Below are positions 1 through 8,437 of a stretch of 64,000 nt of DNA, piece after piece. The translations under genes and the position numbers were made by a program. Every line of letters starts with the position of its first letter. Position 1 is the first letter of the stretch. The notes under the pieces were generated by a model. It was not told the origin of the DNA, did no database searches, and saw only the letters and a list, made by a program, of their open reading frames with translations. This DNA is from Clostridiales bacterium (GTDB taxonomy: Bacteria; Bacillota; Clostridia; Saccharofermentanales; DTU023): positions 1 to 64,000 of the forward strand of contig SFFI01000002.1 of assembly GCA_004556925.1 (NCBI GenBank), in the 5' to 3' direction.

Positions 1-58
1 AGCTTCCTTCCCTCTCGTAGACTTCCAACGCTTTCCTGATTTCTTCCTCTGAATACAT
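1..58 (-). CDS. Transposase N-terminus (IS3-like OrfA), cut by window edge
   Basis: Only the first 19 codons lie in the window; they read MYSEEEIRKALEVYEREGS from an ATG at 56-58. A GGAAGG ribosome site sits just upstream on the minus strand. The short acidic/basic helix resembles the opening of IS3-family helix-turn-helix OrfA proteins, which often begin with MYSxEE(R/I) and a 'K.A..LY' pattern. Upstream, around 75-110, lies a G/C-rich stretch containing tgtccag and ttgtccgc, which may be the element's terminal repeat. The other end is outside the window, so this cannot be confirmed. Confidence 0.5.
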   Translation of the reverse strand, partial: MYSEEEIRKALEVYEREGS

Positions 59-137
59 ATTTCCTTCCTTTCAGTGTCCAGTTTTTTGTCCGCACCCCCG
101 AAGTTGGATTAGCTGAGTGAAATAGGGTGAACAAATA

Positions 138-159
138 GGGGGAAGTACTAGCTTCCCCC
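138..159 (-). terminator. Hairpin terminator after the CofE-like gene
   Basis: A perfect 8-bp stem, GGGGGAAG (138-145) with CTTCCCCC (152-159), encloses a 6-nt loop. Read on the minus strand it is followed by TATTTGTT, a moderately T-rich tail. It lies about 30 bases past the stop codon of the minus-strand gene ending at 192, so it probably ends the tRNA/gate-protein/CofE-like transcript. Confidence 0.6.
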
Positions 160-160
160 C

Positions 161-206
161 TTACTTCTTAATTATCTGTGTACCTTACTTCTTAATTATC
201 TGCGTA
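161..206. repeat. Tandem duplication of a gene 3' end
   Basis: A 22-nt unit beginning ttacttcttaattatctg occurs at 161-182 and again at 185-206 with one mismatch (period 24). The right copy carries the last codons and stop of the CofE-like gene; the left copy repeats them just beyond the stop. It looks like a small tandem duplication at the gene end. Confidence 0.7.
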
Positions 207-1394
207 GGAGTCAAAGTAGCCCTGAATGTAGACGAAGGGAGTGCCCTTATCGCCGGAGCCGGAGACTAGGTCTGCCATGGAGCCTAGTAAATCTGTATAT
301 TGACGAGGTGTGGTACCTTCAGACTGCATTTTGCCTATGAGGTCGTCATCCTTATGCTTAATGCTCTCCATAATCTTGCTGGCTTGTTCTTCTGAGGAAA
401 GGCCATGGAATTCGGAGTCGGCCAGGTATTTAATCTTGATTTCATTGGGTTTGCCCCTCAATCCTGGCGTGTGGGCGGGAGAAACCACGGGGTCAGCGAG
501 TTCCCAGATTTTACCCACGGGATCCTTAAAGGCGCCGTCGCCATAGATCATGACTTCAATATGCTTGCCCGTCATTTCATATAATTCCTGGGCAAGCGCA
601 TCCACTAATGCCTGGCAATCCCTGGGGAAGAGTTTAACGCGGTCTTCATCCGCTTTATTGGAGCCAAGCAAGCCGTACTCCTGATTGTAGCCATGCTCAC
701 TTGATTTCTCGTTGAGAATTTCAGTTAGGTCTAAGACTTGGCCTGCTCCAGCTTCAATTAAGCGGTGCTTGGTAATTTTACGGGTATGGATATCACAGGC
801 AATCACCTGATTGGTATATTTTAGAATGGCCTCTGGATTGTTAGCAAAAATAAGTTTAGCCTTAGCGCCTGATTCCTCTATGGTATCCCGATAGAATTGC
901 AAGTAGTCTATGCCAGTGAAAGGATGGAGGCAGGGGCCAAAGTTTTCGCGCAGGGTCTTTTCATCTAAAACATCCTGCCAAGGATTCACGGTGCTCTTAT
1001 GTATAAGGTCAGGGTCAAAGATGGCATTGCCTACTTCGTCGGAAGGGTAGGAGAGAAGGAGGACGATTTCTTCAGCGGCTAGAGAAAGGGCCTTGAGTAA
1101 GATGGCAAAGCGGTTTCGACTCATAATGGGGTAGACCAAGCCTAAACTCTTGATTCTTTCTGTGCCAAACTTTTCCCTGACATCAGCTGCTATATCTTCA
1201 ATGCTGGCGTAATTGCCTTGAGAACGTCCCACAATGGATTCCGTAATACAGAGGACATCACGGTCCTGGAAAAGTAATTGGCCGGAATCGCCTGCTTCTT
1301 TGAGCAGCTGAGGGACAATGGTCAGTAAGTCATCGCCTTCATTGATAATGGGACTGCGCAAGCCGCGCGCTACGGTGCCGAAAAAGCGTTTCAT
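192..1394 (-). CDS. CofE-like (F420-0:gamma-glutamyl ligase family) protein
   Basis: A 400-residue protein whose N-terminal 110 residues match the coenzyme F420-0:L-glutamate ligase fold, for example DVLCITESIVGRSQGNYAS near residue 50, the conserved start of CofE-type enzymes. CofE adds gamma-linked glutamates to F420-0 using GTP. Clostridial homologues of this longer kind occur in organisms not known to make F420, so the substrate here is uncertain. I chose the ATG at 1392-1394 because GGGAGG lies upstream at good spacing; a longer frame from 1430 lacks this. It follows the gate-domain membrane gene by 84 bases on the same strand, probably in one transcript. Family assignment fairly sure; reaction unknown. 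Confidence 0.65.
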   Translation of the reverse strand: MKRFFGTVARGLRSPIINEGDDLLTIVPQLLKEAGDSGQLLFQDRDVLCITESIVGRSQGNYASIEDIAADVREKFGTERIKSLGLVYPIMSRNRFAILLKALSLAAEEIVLLLSYPSDEVGNAIFDPDLIHKSTVNPWQDVLDEKTLRENFGPCLHPFTGIDYLQFYRDTIEESGAKAKLIFANNPEAILKYTNQVIACDIHTRKITKHRLIEAGAGQVLDLTEILNEKSSEHGYNQEYGLLGSNKADEDRVKLFPRDCQALVDALAQELYEMTGKHIEVMIYGDGAFKDPVGKIWELADPVVSPAHTPGLRGKPNEIKIKYLADSEFHGLSSEEQASKIMESIKHKDDDLIGKMQSEGTTPRQYTDLLGSMADLVSGSGDKGTPFVYIQGYFDSYADN

Positions 1395-1478
1395 GGAAAA
1401 GCCTCCCTTACAAAGCTTGTCTGCCTCCAAATGGAGACAGATTATTATAACATGTAGAGGAAGTTCCCGTTATATGTT

Positions 1479-2636
1479 TTATAAAATAATAAAGAGCTTA
1501 AATAAGAAGTTGGCGGCAATACCTGCGCCTAGGCCTCCTACAGTGTGGGATAGAATGGCTTTGGATGCTAACTCGCGGGCTTTCAAGCTATCCATCATGG
1601 CAATGTGGGTGGACAGGTAGCCGGACCAGCACATACAGATGGCCGTGAAGACTGCTATGTCGTTGGCGTTGATAAGAGATTTGCCCAACAAAACAGGAAC
1701 CAAAGCAAGAGAGGCTCCCGCTGACCCTAAAGCGGTTAAGGGGACGGAAAGAGCTTGGGGAGAGCTAAAGCCGAAGAGGGGTTGGATGATAAAGTTTAAT
1801 TTTTCACCCAACCAAGGGATAACAGCTACCCCTGGAAATTTGTCGTCAGGTCCATTGGTAAAAAGAATGACTAAGCTACAAATAATGACAACTCCGGGGA
1901 TGATGGATAAGCCGATATCTACCCCAGTTTTACCGCCTTCCAGAAGGGCATCCATGACCCGTTGGAAAGCGCTACCAGCCCGCACCTTGCGTAATTGATG
2001 CAAGCCACTCTCTTGAAAATCAGGAGCGACTAGGCTGTCTTGCGCCCGATCGCCATAAAATTTCAAGGTGGCTCTTAGCATGAGGCGGGTAGAAATAATA
2101 GACCCTATAAAGGCCCCGAGAAAACCTGCCAAGATGGCCGAGCCAATATTTTTTACTTCTAGGGCTGCCATGTAGGTAATCACAATCATCCCCATACCGA
2201 AAGAAGTACCCAAGTTACAGAGGGCTGGGAGCTGATAGCGCTTAAAGTTACTACGGAAGGAGGCGTTGGAAGACAGGCTGAGAATAGCGGGATTGTCTGA
2301 AAAGAAGGTGGTAATAACGCCTAAAGCAGAAGAACCAGGGAGATTGTAGAGAGGCTGCATTAAAGGAGAAAGGATAACATTAAACAAGTCAATAATGCCA
2401 AATTCCGCTAAAATAGCAGCTAGGCCGCCCATGATGACACAAATGGCCATCAGGAAGAAACAGGTATTAATGAGGAGGTCAAAACTCAGCTGCATGATGG
2501 TTTGCATGAGTGTAACAGCTCCCAGTTTATAGCTTAAAAAACCGAAGATTAAAATAATAAGTCCCAGACACACGTAAGTTTCGGGACTTATCTTATTTTT
2601 GTACCCCTCGGGTACATGTTTCCTCTCTTGACCCAT
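1479..2636 (-). CDS. Gate-domain (nucleoside-recognition family) membrane protein
   Basis: A 385-residue polytopic membrane protein with about eight to ten hydrophobic segments and two blocks typical of the Gate/nucleoside-recognition domain (SpmA/SpmB/YjiH-like): FFSDNPAILSLSSN near residue 115 and the matching ICSLVILF...LGSAGASLALVP half. Such proteins are thought to be transporters or transport-linked, with substrates mostly unknown. The start is the ATG at 2634-2636, preceded by AGGAGA; the open frame continues upstream only through the tRNA-Leu gene and cannot be coding there. It is divergent from the ornithine operon, so a role in moving ornithine or its products is possible but is inference only. 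Confidence 0.7.
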   Translation of the reverse strand: MGQERKHVPEGYKNKISPETYVCLGLIILIFGFLSYKLGAVTLMQTIMQLSFDLLINTCFFLMAICVIMGGLAAILAEFGIIDLFNVILSPLMQPLYNLPGSSALGVITTFFSDNPAILSLSSNASFRSNFKRYQLPALCNLGTSFGMGMIVITYMAALEVKNIGSAILAGFLGAFIGSIISTRLMLRATLKFYGDRAQDSLVAPDFQESGLHQLRKVRAGSAFQRVMDALLEGGKTGVDIGLSIIPGVVIICSLVILFTNGPDDKFPGVAVIPWLGEKLNFIIQPLFGFSSPQALSVPLTALGSAGASLALVPVLLGKSLINANDIAVFTAICMCWSGYLSTHIAMMDSLKARELASKAILSHTVGGLGAGIAANFLFKLFIIL

Positions 2637-2683
2637 CAACTTCTCCTCTAGCTGGAATGGGAAAACCCGCCTTGAGCAATAGA

Positions 2684-2770
2684 TGGTGCTGGTGGTGGGA
2701 CTCGAACCCACACGCCCTTGCGGACAACAGATTTTGAGTCTATCTCGTCTGCCGGTTCCGACACACCAGC
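2684..2770 (-). tRNA. tRNA-Leu (anticodon CAA)
   Basis: An 87-nt minus-strand class II tRNA. The acceptor stem GCTGGTG pairs with CACCAGC, followed by discriminator A and an encoded CCA at 2684-2686. The anticodon loop CTCAAAA gives CAA (reads UUG) and its stem has one G-T pair. The T-arm reads GGGTTCGAGTCCC. A long variable arm (TTGTCCGCAAGGGCG) supports leucine. It lies between a near-consensus promoter and the gate-protein gene, 47 bases before that start, so the tRNA and mRNA may be co-transcribed and cut apart. Confidence 0.95.
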
Positions 2771-2803
2771 GTGTGACCAGCTCAAGCGGGCTTCTAAGCG
2801 AAA

Positions 2804-2832
2804 ATTTTAACAAGCAACAAAGAAGCTGTCAA
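2804..2832 (-). promoter_or_regulatory. Sigma-A promoter for tRNA-Leu
   Basis: On the minus strand TTGACA (2827-2832) and TAAAAT (2804-2809) are separated by 17 bases, close to the sigma-A consensus. Transcription would begin near 2797, about 27 bases before the tRNA 5' end, and could continue into the gate-protein gene. Confidence 0.8.
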
Positions 2833-2881
2833 TCCAATTTAATTTGATCTTTAGACATTTGCACAGTAGAAAGTCCTTCAT

Positions 2882-2910
2882 TTGTCAGCTTATTTATTTT
2901 TATGTACAAT
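2882..2910 (+). promoter_or_regulatory. Sigma-A promoter for the ornithine operon
   Basis: TTGTCA (2882-2887) and TACAAT (2905-2910) are 17 bases apart. The predicted start near 2917 leaves a short leader of about 32 bases with AGGAGG before the ATG at 2949. It is divergent from the tRNA promoter, with only about 50 bases between the two -35 boxes. No riboswitch-sized leader is present. Confidence 0.75.
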
Positions 2911-2948
2911 AAATAATTAAATGCTCTAGATGATAAGAGGAGGAAAGC

Positions 2949-4313
2949 ATGCGTAATATACGTATTGTAATTTGGGGCTTTGGTGCCATGGGTTCCGGCA
3001 TCGCCCGTATGATTCTTGAAAAACAAGGCCTGGAGATTACCGGAGTTCTTGATACTTGGGACGAACTAGTAGGCAAGAACATATATGACCGCCTGGACCT
3101 TGATCCGCAAGGTCGTGATCCGGTTTATATCAGTAACCAACCAGATGAAGTGATCTCCAAGGACCAATGTGATTTAGTAGTATTGGCTACTGACTCTTTT
3201 ACTGCTAAAGCCTTTCCTAAATTGAAATTCTGCGTGGAGCGCGGTGTAAATGTGGTCACTACGGCGGAAGAAATGGCTTGGCCCTGGGCGCAAGAACCAG
3301 AACTTTCCGCAGACTTGGACCGTCTGGCCCGTAAACATAAGGTAAGTATTTTAGGCACGGGTGTGAATCCGGGTTTTATCCTGGACCTCTTGGTCGTATG
3401 TTTAACGGGGGCCTGTGAACATGTGGATTCTATTGAAGCTGCTAGAATTAATGACCTTTCACCCTTCGGTAAGGCTGTGATGGAAGAACAGGGCGTGGGC
3501 ATGGACGTGGAGGCATTTAATCAGCTCAATGCTGCAGGTAAGCTCTCCGGTCACGTTGGCTTCCCAGAATCGGTGGGCATCATCACTCAAGCTTTAGGCT
3601 GGCAAGTCAAAAAGTTTGAGCAAACGAAGGACCCCATAGTTTCTCAAGTTGAACGTAAAGCTAGCCACTTTGATGTAAAGCCGGGCAAGGTTGCAGGTGT
3701 ACGCCAGCAATGCTTTGCCTATGGTGAAGATGGCAAACAGTTGATTCATCTGGACCACCCCCAGCAGGTCTATCCTGAGCTAGAAGGCACAGAAACAGGT
3801 GACTACATTACCATTCATACGGGTTCCTACGATATGAATCTGCGGATTAAACCGGAAACCCCCGGCGGCATTGGCACCATTGCTATGATCGTTAATATGA
3901 TCCCTGCTGTTATTAACGCAGAGCCAGGACTTTTGAATCTCTTAGACCTCCCCATTCCTCGTGCCTACTTTGGTGACTGGCGTAAGCAAATTACCGCTAA
4001 TCAAGAAGCCCGCCGCCTTTATAAAGCAGGGGACTTGGTCACGATTGAGCAAATTTCTTTACCTGCAGGAGAAAGGGCAGACAGTGTGCCCACAGATACC
4101 GCAAATACCCCTCTCTTGTTATGGGTAAAAGGCAAGCTGCAAAAGGATGCTTATACCGGTGAAGAAGTAGAAGTAGAGACAGAAATAGGACGCGTGGTGA
4201 CCGGACGACTCACTAACTATCCGGTAAATTACCAACATCATTTTGGGGAATATGTGCCGGAATTGGCCGAGGTACGCCAGCTGGTTAAGGCAGTTTTATG
4301 GGAGGAAGCGTAA
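2949..4313 (+). CDS. ord-ortA: Ord-OrtA fusion: 2,4-diaminopentanoate dehydrogenase + AKP thiolase small subunit
   Basis: A 454-residue protein. Residues 1 to about 350 are an NAD(P)-dependent 2,4-diaminopentanoate dehydrogenase: Rossmann motif GFGAMGSG near residue 10, ILGTGVNPGF near 136 and the ETPGGIGTIAMI block near 306. Residues from about 357 onward (YKAGDLVTIEQI to the end) match OrtA, the roughly 100-residue small subunit of 2-amino-4-ketopentanoate thiolase, including PADVP-like GERADSVPTDT and the NYQHHFGEYVPEL tail. In known clusters these are two genes, so this is a fusion of consecutive pathway steps. The frame is open throughout and no internal ribosome site is visible at the junction. 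First gene of the operon; ortB starts directly after its stop. Confidence 0.88.
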   Translation: MRNIRIVIWGFGAMGSGIARMILEKQGLEITGVLDTWDELVGKNIYDRLDLDPQGRDPVYISNQPDEVISKDQCDLVVLATDSFTAKAFPKLKFCVERGVNVVTTAEEMAWPWAQEPELSADLDRLARKHKVSILGTGVNPGFILDLLVVCLTGACEHVDSIEAARINDLSPFGKAVMEEQGVGMDVEAFNQLNAAGKLSGHVGFPESVGIITQALGWQVKKFEQTKDPIVSQVERKASHFDVKPGKVAGVRQQCFAYGEDGKQLIHLDHPQQVYPELEGTETGDYITIHTGSYDMNLRIKPETPGGIGTIAMIVNMIPAVINAEPGLLNLLDLPIPRAYFGDWRKQITANQEARRLYKAGDLVTIEQISLPAGERADSVPTDTANTPLLLWVKGKLQKDAYTGEEVEVETEIGRVVTGRLTNYPVNYQHHFGEYVPELAEVRQLVKAVLWEEA

Positions 4314-5729
4314 GTGAAAGATTTATCATATAAGGCTGTTATGGCCCGGCAAAATGACATTATCCGCCATGCGGTTGGACTGGATTATGATCAATTTGAA
4401 AGACCTGATCACACCTTTGATTATGAGGGCTTAATGGCTTCTGTACCCTACACTATTGAGGAGATCGTTCAGATCCTCAATGGCCTGCATGTGGGTAATA
4501 CCCCCCTCGTTTACCTGGATAATATGACAGCTTTGGCGCGCAAGGTAGCTCCGGCAGGGAAGGGTGCGCAAATCTATGTTAAAGATGAGGCCGCTAATCC
4601 CTCCGGGAGCTTTAAGGCGAGAAGGGCCGCACTTTCTGTTTATGAAGCCAAGCGCCTAGGCTATAAGGGCGTCATTGCAGCTACTTCAGGCAACTATGGC
4701 GCTGCTGTGGCAGCTATGGCTGCCAAACTTGGCCTCAAGTGCATTGTGGTCCAGGAATGCTTTGACTCCCGCCGAGTCGGCCAACCGGAAATATTGGAGA
4801 AACAACGTAAATGCGAAGCCTTGGGCGCAGAGGTTATCCAGCTTACGGTGGGGCCCGAGCTCTTTTATGAAACTTTAAAACTTCTAGAAGAAACTGGCTA
4901 CTACAATGCTTCGCTTTATACTGCAACGGCTATTGCTGGCGTAGAAAGTCTAGGCTATGAAATAATCCAGCAAGGCATGAAGGCATTTGGACGCCATCCA
5001 GACTATGTCATTGCCACCAATGCCGGCGGAGGCAACCTCACTGGGACCGCTCGTGGTCTGCGGCTAGCTGGTGCTGAAGATACAAAGATTTATGCCGCTA
5101 GTGTGGATTTGTCAGGTTTGCATATGGCCTCAGACCATGATTTCAACCGCAAATCTTTTACCACAGGCCATACAGGTTTTGGCATTCCCTTCACCGTACA
5201 GCCAGACCGTAGTGATGTGCCCCGCAATGCTGCCCGCCCCTTACGTTATATGGATAACTATATGACCTTAAAACAGGGCGAAGTTTTCTTTATTACCGAG
5301 GCTCTGGCAGCCCTAGAGGGTATGGAGAGAGGCCCTGCGGGCAACACTTCTTTGGCAGCTGCTTTTGCCCTCGCCCAAACCTTGGACCAAGACCAGATTA
5401 TCGTGGTACAGGAGACGGAATATACGGGAGCTGGCAAACACCCCATGCCCCAATTGAGCTTTGCCCGGGAAAATGGCATCGAAATCCGTCTGGGAGACCC
5501 CGAGGAAGAGATCCCTGGGAAGACTATTATACTGCCAGACCATCCCAGCAAGATTAGGGCCCGTTTCTGGGACATAGATGCCTTAAGGAAATCTGCCTTG
5601 AAACGCCTGCTTGCCCCTATGCCTGAAGTATTAACCAAAGCACAGGCCCAGTACTTACAGGAAGAGGTCCATTGTGACGAGACCTTCCTCTGTCAAGTAT
5701 TACCGGAATTCGGAAAACAATTCGCCTAG
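4314..5729 (+). CDS. ortB: 2-Amino-4-ketopentanoate thiolase, PLP-binding beta subunit
   Basis: A 471-residue fold-type II PLP enzyme related to threonine synthase. The cofactor lysine lies in NPSGSFKARRA (K101), followed by ATSGNYGAAVA and a glycine-rich phosphate loop, TNAGGGNLTG. With OrtA it cleaves 2-amino-4-oxopentanoate with CoA into acetyl-CoA and alanine. The start is GTG, immediately after the ord-ortA TAA; GGGAGG in the end of that gene serves as ribosome site, implying translational coupling with the fused OrtA domain. Length fits the family. Confidence 0.88.
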   Translation: MKDLSYKAVMARQNDIIRHAVGLDYDQFERPDHTFDYEGLMASVPYTIEEIVQILNGLHVGNTPLVYLDNMTALARKVAPAGKGAQIYVKDEAANPSGSFKARRAALSVYEAKRLGYKGVIAATSGNYGAAVAAMAAKLGLKCIVVQECFDSRRVGQPEILEKQRKCEALGAEVIQLTVGPELFYETLKLLEETGYYNASLYTATAIAGVESLGYEIIQQGMKAFGRHPDYVIATNAGGGNLTGTARGLRLAGAEDTKIYAASVDLSGLHMASDHDFNRKSFTTGHTGFGIPFTVQPDRSDVPRNAARPLRYMDNYMTLKQGEVFFITEALAALEGMERGPAGNTSLAAAFALAQTLDQDQIIVVQETEYTGAGKHPMPQLSFARENGIEIRLGDPEEEIPGKTIILPDHPSKIRARFWDIDALRKSALKRLLAPMPEVLTKAQAQYLQEEVHCDETFLCQVLPEFGKQFA

Positions 5730-5738
5730 CCCGATTAT

Positions 5739-5762
5739 AGCTGGAGGGGAGGCCCTCCAGCT
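5739..5762 (+). other. Intercistronic hairpin between ortB and oraS
   Basis: A perfect 10-bp stem (AGCTGGAGGG with CCCTCCAGCT) and a GAGG loop. No T-run follows, so it is unlikely to stop transcription fully. It may protect or process the mRNA between the thiolase and aminomutase cistrons and set different expression levels. Confidence 0.6.
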
Positions 5763-5794
5763 TACATGAATCTGTTGCTTATAAGGAGAAACAC

Positions 5795-6169
5795 ATGGCA
5801 AGAAAAGATGACTATCTAGAACGTCGCCAGCATCTCGCCAAGATGAATGACGAAGAACTTTACCAGCATTTTTGGGATTTGGCTAATCAACTCGTTGCAC
5901 CGATGCTAGAAGCTGGTAAACATTACACCACGCCTTCCATAGAGCGGTCAGTTCTTTTACGCATGGGCTTTTCCAGCCTTGAAGCCAAACCGATCGTGAA
6001 TGGCCTTATCGAAAGACAACTCTTGGGGCATGGGGCAGGTAACTGTGTCTACCTCCTGGCAGAAAAGACAGGTTTGTCCATCCGTGAGGCTGGCCTGGCC
6101 TTAGTAGAAGGCAAATATTGGGACCAGGTCCCCGGCCTATTCAAAAAGGGGGAGGAGAATCATGCCTAA
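5795..6169 (+). CDS. oraS: D-ornithine 4,5-aminomutase, small subunit
   Basis: A 124-residue protein matching OraS in length and in its helical sequence (DDYLERRQHLAKMNDEEL at the start; LLGHGAGNCVYLLAE near residue 75). OraS forms a heterodimer pair with OraE and helps build the PLP site. GGAG lies upstream of the ATG. The end overlaps oraE by 8 bases, the usual coupling for these subunits. Confidence 0.9.
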   Translation: MARKDDYLERRQHLAKMNDEELYQHFWDLANQLVAPMLEAGKHYTTPSIERSVLLRMGFSSLEAKPIVNGLIERQLLGHGAGNCVYLLAEKTGLSIREAGLALVEGKYWDQVPGLFKKGEENHA

Positions 6170-8402
6170 GACTTTTAACGAACAGGCGCAATTGGATAAT
6201 TTAGATAAAGACGAGCGGATTGATGTCCGTAAAATTTTAGAGGGTCTAGAAGATTATCATCCTGGCAAGCATCCTTGGCACTGGCGGGAAGGCCGCACGG
6301 AGAAACGGGTCATAGGTGATTTTGAATATCATGAGACTTCTGAGCCCCTGAAACAGTCTGTGCCCTTGCCCGGTAGCCGCGGCTTTGGCTACATTGACCC
6401 TCAGCCAGACTGCGTGATTACCACAGAGATTGCTTCGGGACGTTTTGAAGACGATATTCGCCGGATGCGGATGTCTGCCTGGAATGGGGCTGACCATATT
6501 ATGGTCATTCGCACGGCAGGCCAATCCCATATTGACTCTCTCATCGAAGGCACAACACAAGGTATCGGGGGTATTGCGGTGACCCGCAAGCAGTGCCGCG
6601 CAACCCGCAGGGCTTTGGATTTAATTGAAGAAGAGGTAGGACGGCCTCTTAATTTCCACTCCTATGTGTCGGGAATTGCGGGTCCAGATATTGCCGTGAT
6701 GTTTGTCGAAGAGGGTATTTCTGGTGTCCACCAAGATCCCCAATATAATGTGCTTTACCGGAATATTAATGGCTTGCGTAGCTTCGTAGATGCCTGTGAA
6801 AGTAAATCCATTATTGCCTACGGTGAGATGCTGCAAATTGATGGGGCCCACAATGCCAATGCAACTGCCATGGAAGCTTGGAAAGTTTACCCTGAGCTCA
6901 TGGTCCAGCATGCGCTTAACTGTGCCTTTTCTGTAGGCTGTGGGATCAAACCAGAAAACATCGCCCTCTCAACCGTTCCTCCAACCGCTCCGCCAGCTCC
7001 CTGCATGCGGCTTGACTTGCCCTATGCTGTGGCCCTGCGTGACCTTTTCCGCAATTTTAAGATGCGGGCCCAGCAGAATACCAAGTTCATGGAATCCGAA
7101 GCCCGCGAAGCTACAGTGACCCATACCCTGGATATTGTGATTTCTCGTCTAACTTCGGCGGATATTCAATCGACCATTACGCCGGACGAAGGTCGCAACG
7201 TGCCCTGGCACTACAATAATATTGCCGCCATCAATACCGCCCGCCAATCTCTGAATGGCTTAGATGGCATCCGTGAAATGGTCAAGCTTGATCGCGACGG
7301 CCCCTTGGGTGATCAAGTACGTGAATTCAAAGAACGGGCTATCCTTTTCATGGAGGAAATGCTAGAGATTGGTGGCTACTTTGAAGCGGTGGAACAGGGC
7401 TTCTTTATTGATAATGGCCTGTATCCTGAACGTAAAGGGGATGGCCTGGTACGCGAGAAAAATGGCGGCATTGGCGCAGGCACTGTTGTGGCGCGTGCGG
7501 AGGACTATTTTGCTCCAGTTTCTGTACACTATGGCTACAATAAGATTCCGGAAAAGTTTAACTCAGCTTCTGAAGCCATAGGCGGGGACAGCTTTGAAGA
7601 CCCCTCGAAGATTATCTTTATAGATGAATTAGATCCTGAAGATAACGTGGAAACCCGCATCCAAGAAAAGTCTCACTATTACGACAATCCTAACCTAGTC
7701 CGCCCAGAAGTGGAATGGTTGGGAGACGGGGTGGTTGTGTTGACACTTATGCTGCCCTGCGACAAAAGGCGAGCAGAGTTTGCTTCCTTAGAAATCGGCA
7801 AGCGGCTAGGGCTCAAGGACTGCACCGTCATTCATAGTCAGGTTCTCCATCCGAGTGAGGGCACTCAAATTGAGATGAAAGGAAGTGTAGACTTTGATAT
7901 CGACCTTTCACAGCTTGATATACCGGAGGAAATCCCTGTTCTCAGCGAAAAAGAGATCCGGGACTACATCCATGCCCGGCCTATTACTGTTGTGGCTGCA
8001 ACCGTGGGAGAGGATGAGCATTCAGTTGGCCTTAAAGAGATACTGGATATCAAGCATGGAGGGGTGGAAGGCTTTGGCATACATTACCATTATCTGGGTA
8101 CCTCTGTGCCGGTAGACAAGCTGGTCGATGCGGCGATTGAAACGAACGCGGATGCCATCCTGCAATCAACCATTATTTCCCATGATGATGTGCATATCAA
8201 AAACATGCGTAAGCTCCATGACATTTGCCTTGAACGGGGTGTCCGGGACAAGTTGATTCTCATCTGTGGCGGTACCCAGGTCACCAATGAAATGGCCCTA
8301 GAAGCGGGATGTGATGCAGGCTTTGGCCGTGGTTCTCACGGTATTGATGTGGCCTCTTTCATCGTCAAAACTTTGAAGGCACAAGAGGAAGCTGATGACT
8401 AG
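6162..8402 (+). CDS. oraE: D-ornithine 4,5-aminomutase, B12- and PLP-binding subunit
   Basis: A 746-residue protein, the usual length. It moves the terminal amino group of D-ornithine to C4, giving 2,4-diaminopentanoate, by an adenosylcobalamin radical mechanism with PLP. The C-terminal Rossmann domain carries the cobalt-binding DxHxxG motif as DEHSVG with His620, and the PLP lysine in DIKHGG, Lys631. The 11-residue spacing between them equals the His618/Lys629 spacing known for the clostridial enzyme. The N-terminal part is the TIM-barrel catalytic domain. A B12 reactivation partner is encoded next. Confidence 0.95.
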   Translation: MPKTFNEQAQLDNLDKDERIDVRKILEGLEDYHPGKHPWHWREGRTEKRVIGDFEYHETSEPLKQSVPLPGSRGFGYIDPQPDCVITTEIASGRFEDDIRRMRMSAWNGADHIMVIRTAGQSHIDSLIEGTTQGIGGIAVTRKQCRATRRALDLIEEEVGRPLNFHSYVSGIAGPDIAVMFVEEGISGVHQDPQYNVLYRNINGLRSFVDACESKSIIAYGEMLQIDGAHNANATAMEAWKVYPELMVQHALNCAFSVGCGIKPENIALSTVPPTAPPAPCMRLDLPYAVALRDLFRNFKMRAQQNTKFMESEAREATVTHTLDIVISRLTSADIQSTITPDEGRNVPWHYNNIAAINTARQSLNGLDGIREMVKLDRDGPLGDQVREFKERAILFMEEMLEIGGYFEAVEQGFFIDNGLYPERKGDGLVREKNGGIGAGTVVARAEDYFAPVSVHYGYNKIPEKFNSASEAIGGDSFEDPSKIIFIDELDPEDNVETRIQEKSHYYDNPNLVRPEVEWLGDGVVVLTLMLPCDKRRAEFASLEIGKRLGLKDCTVIHSQVLHPSEGTQIEMKGSVDFDIDLSQLDIPEEIPVLSEKEIRDYIHARPITVVAATVGEDEHSVGLKEILDIKHGGVEGFGIHYHYLGTSVPVDKLVDAAIETNADAILQSTIISHDDVHIKNMRKLHDICLERGVRDKLILICGGTQVTNEMALEAGCDAGFGRGSHGIDVASFIVKTLKAQEEADD

Positions 8403-8437
8403 AGCACGCTCCCTTATTAGTTAGAAAGATCGACTAC

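Noticed and set aside
2637..2813. 59-residue N-terminal extension of the gate-domain protein
   Set aside because: The frame runs through the tRNA-Leu gene and lacks a ribosome site; the ATG at 2634-2636 with AGGAGA explains the start.
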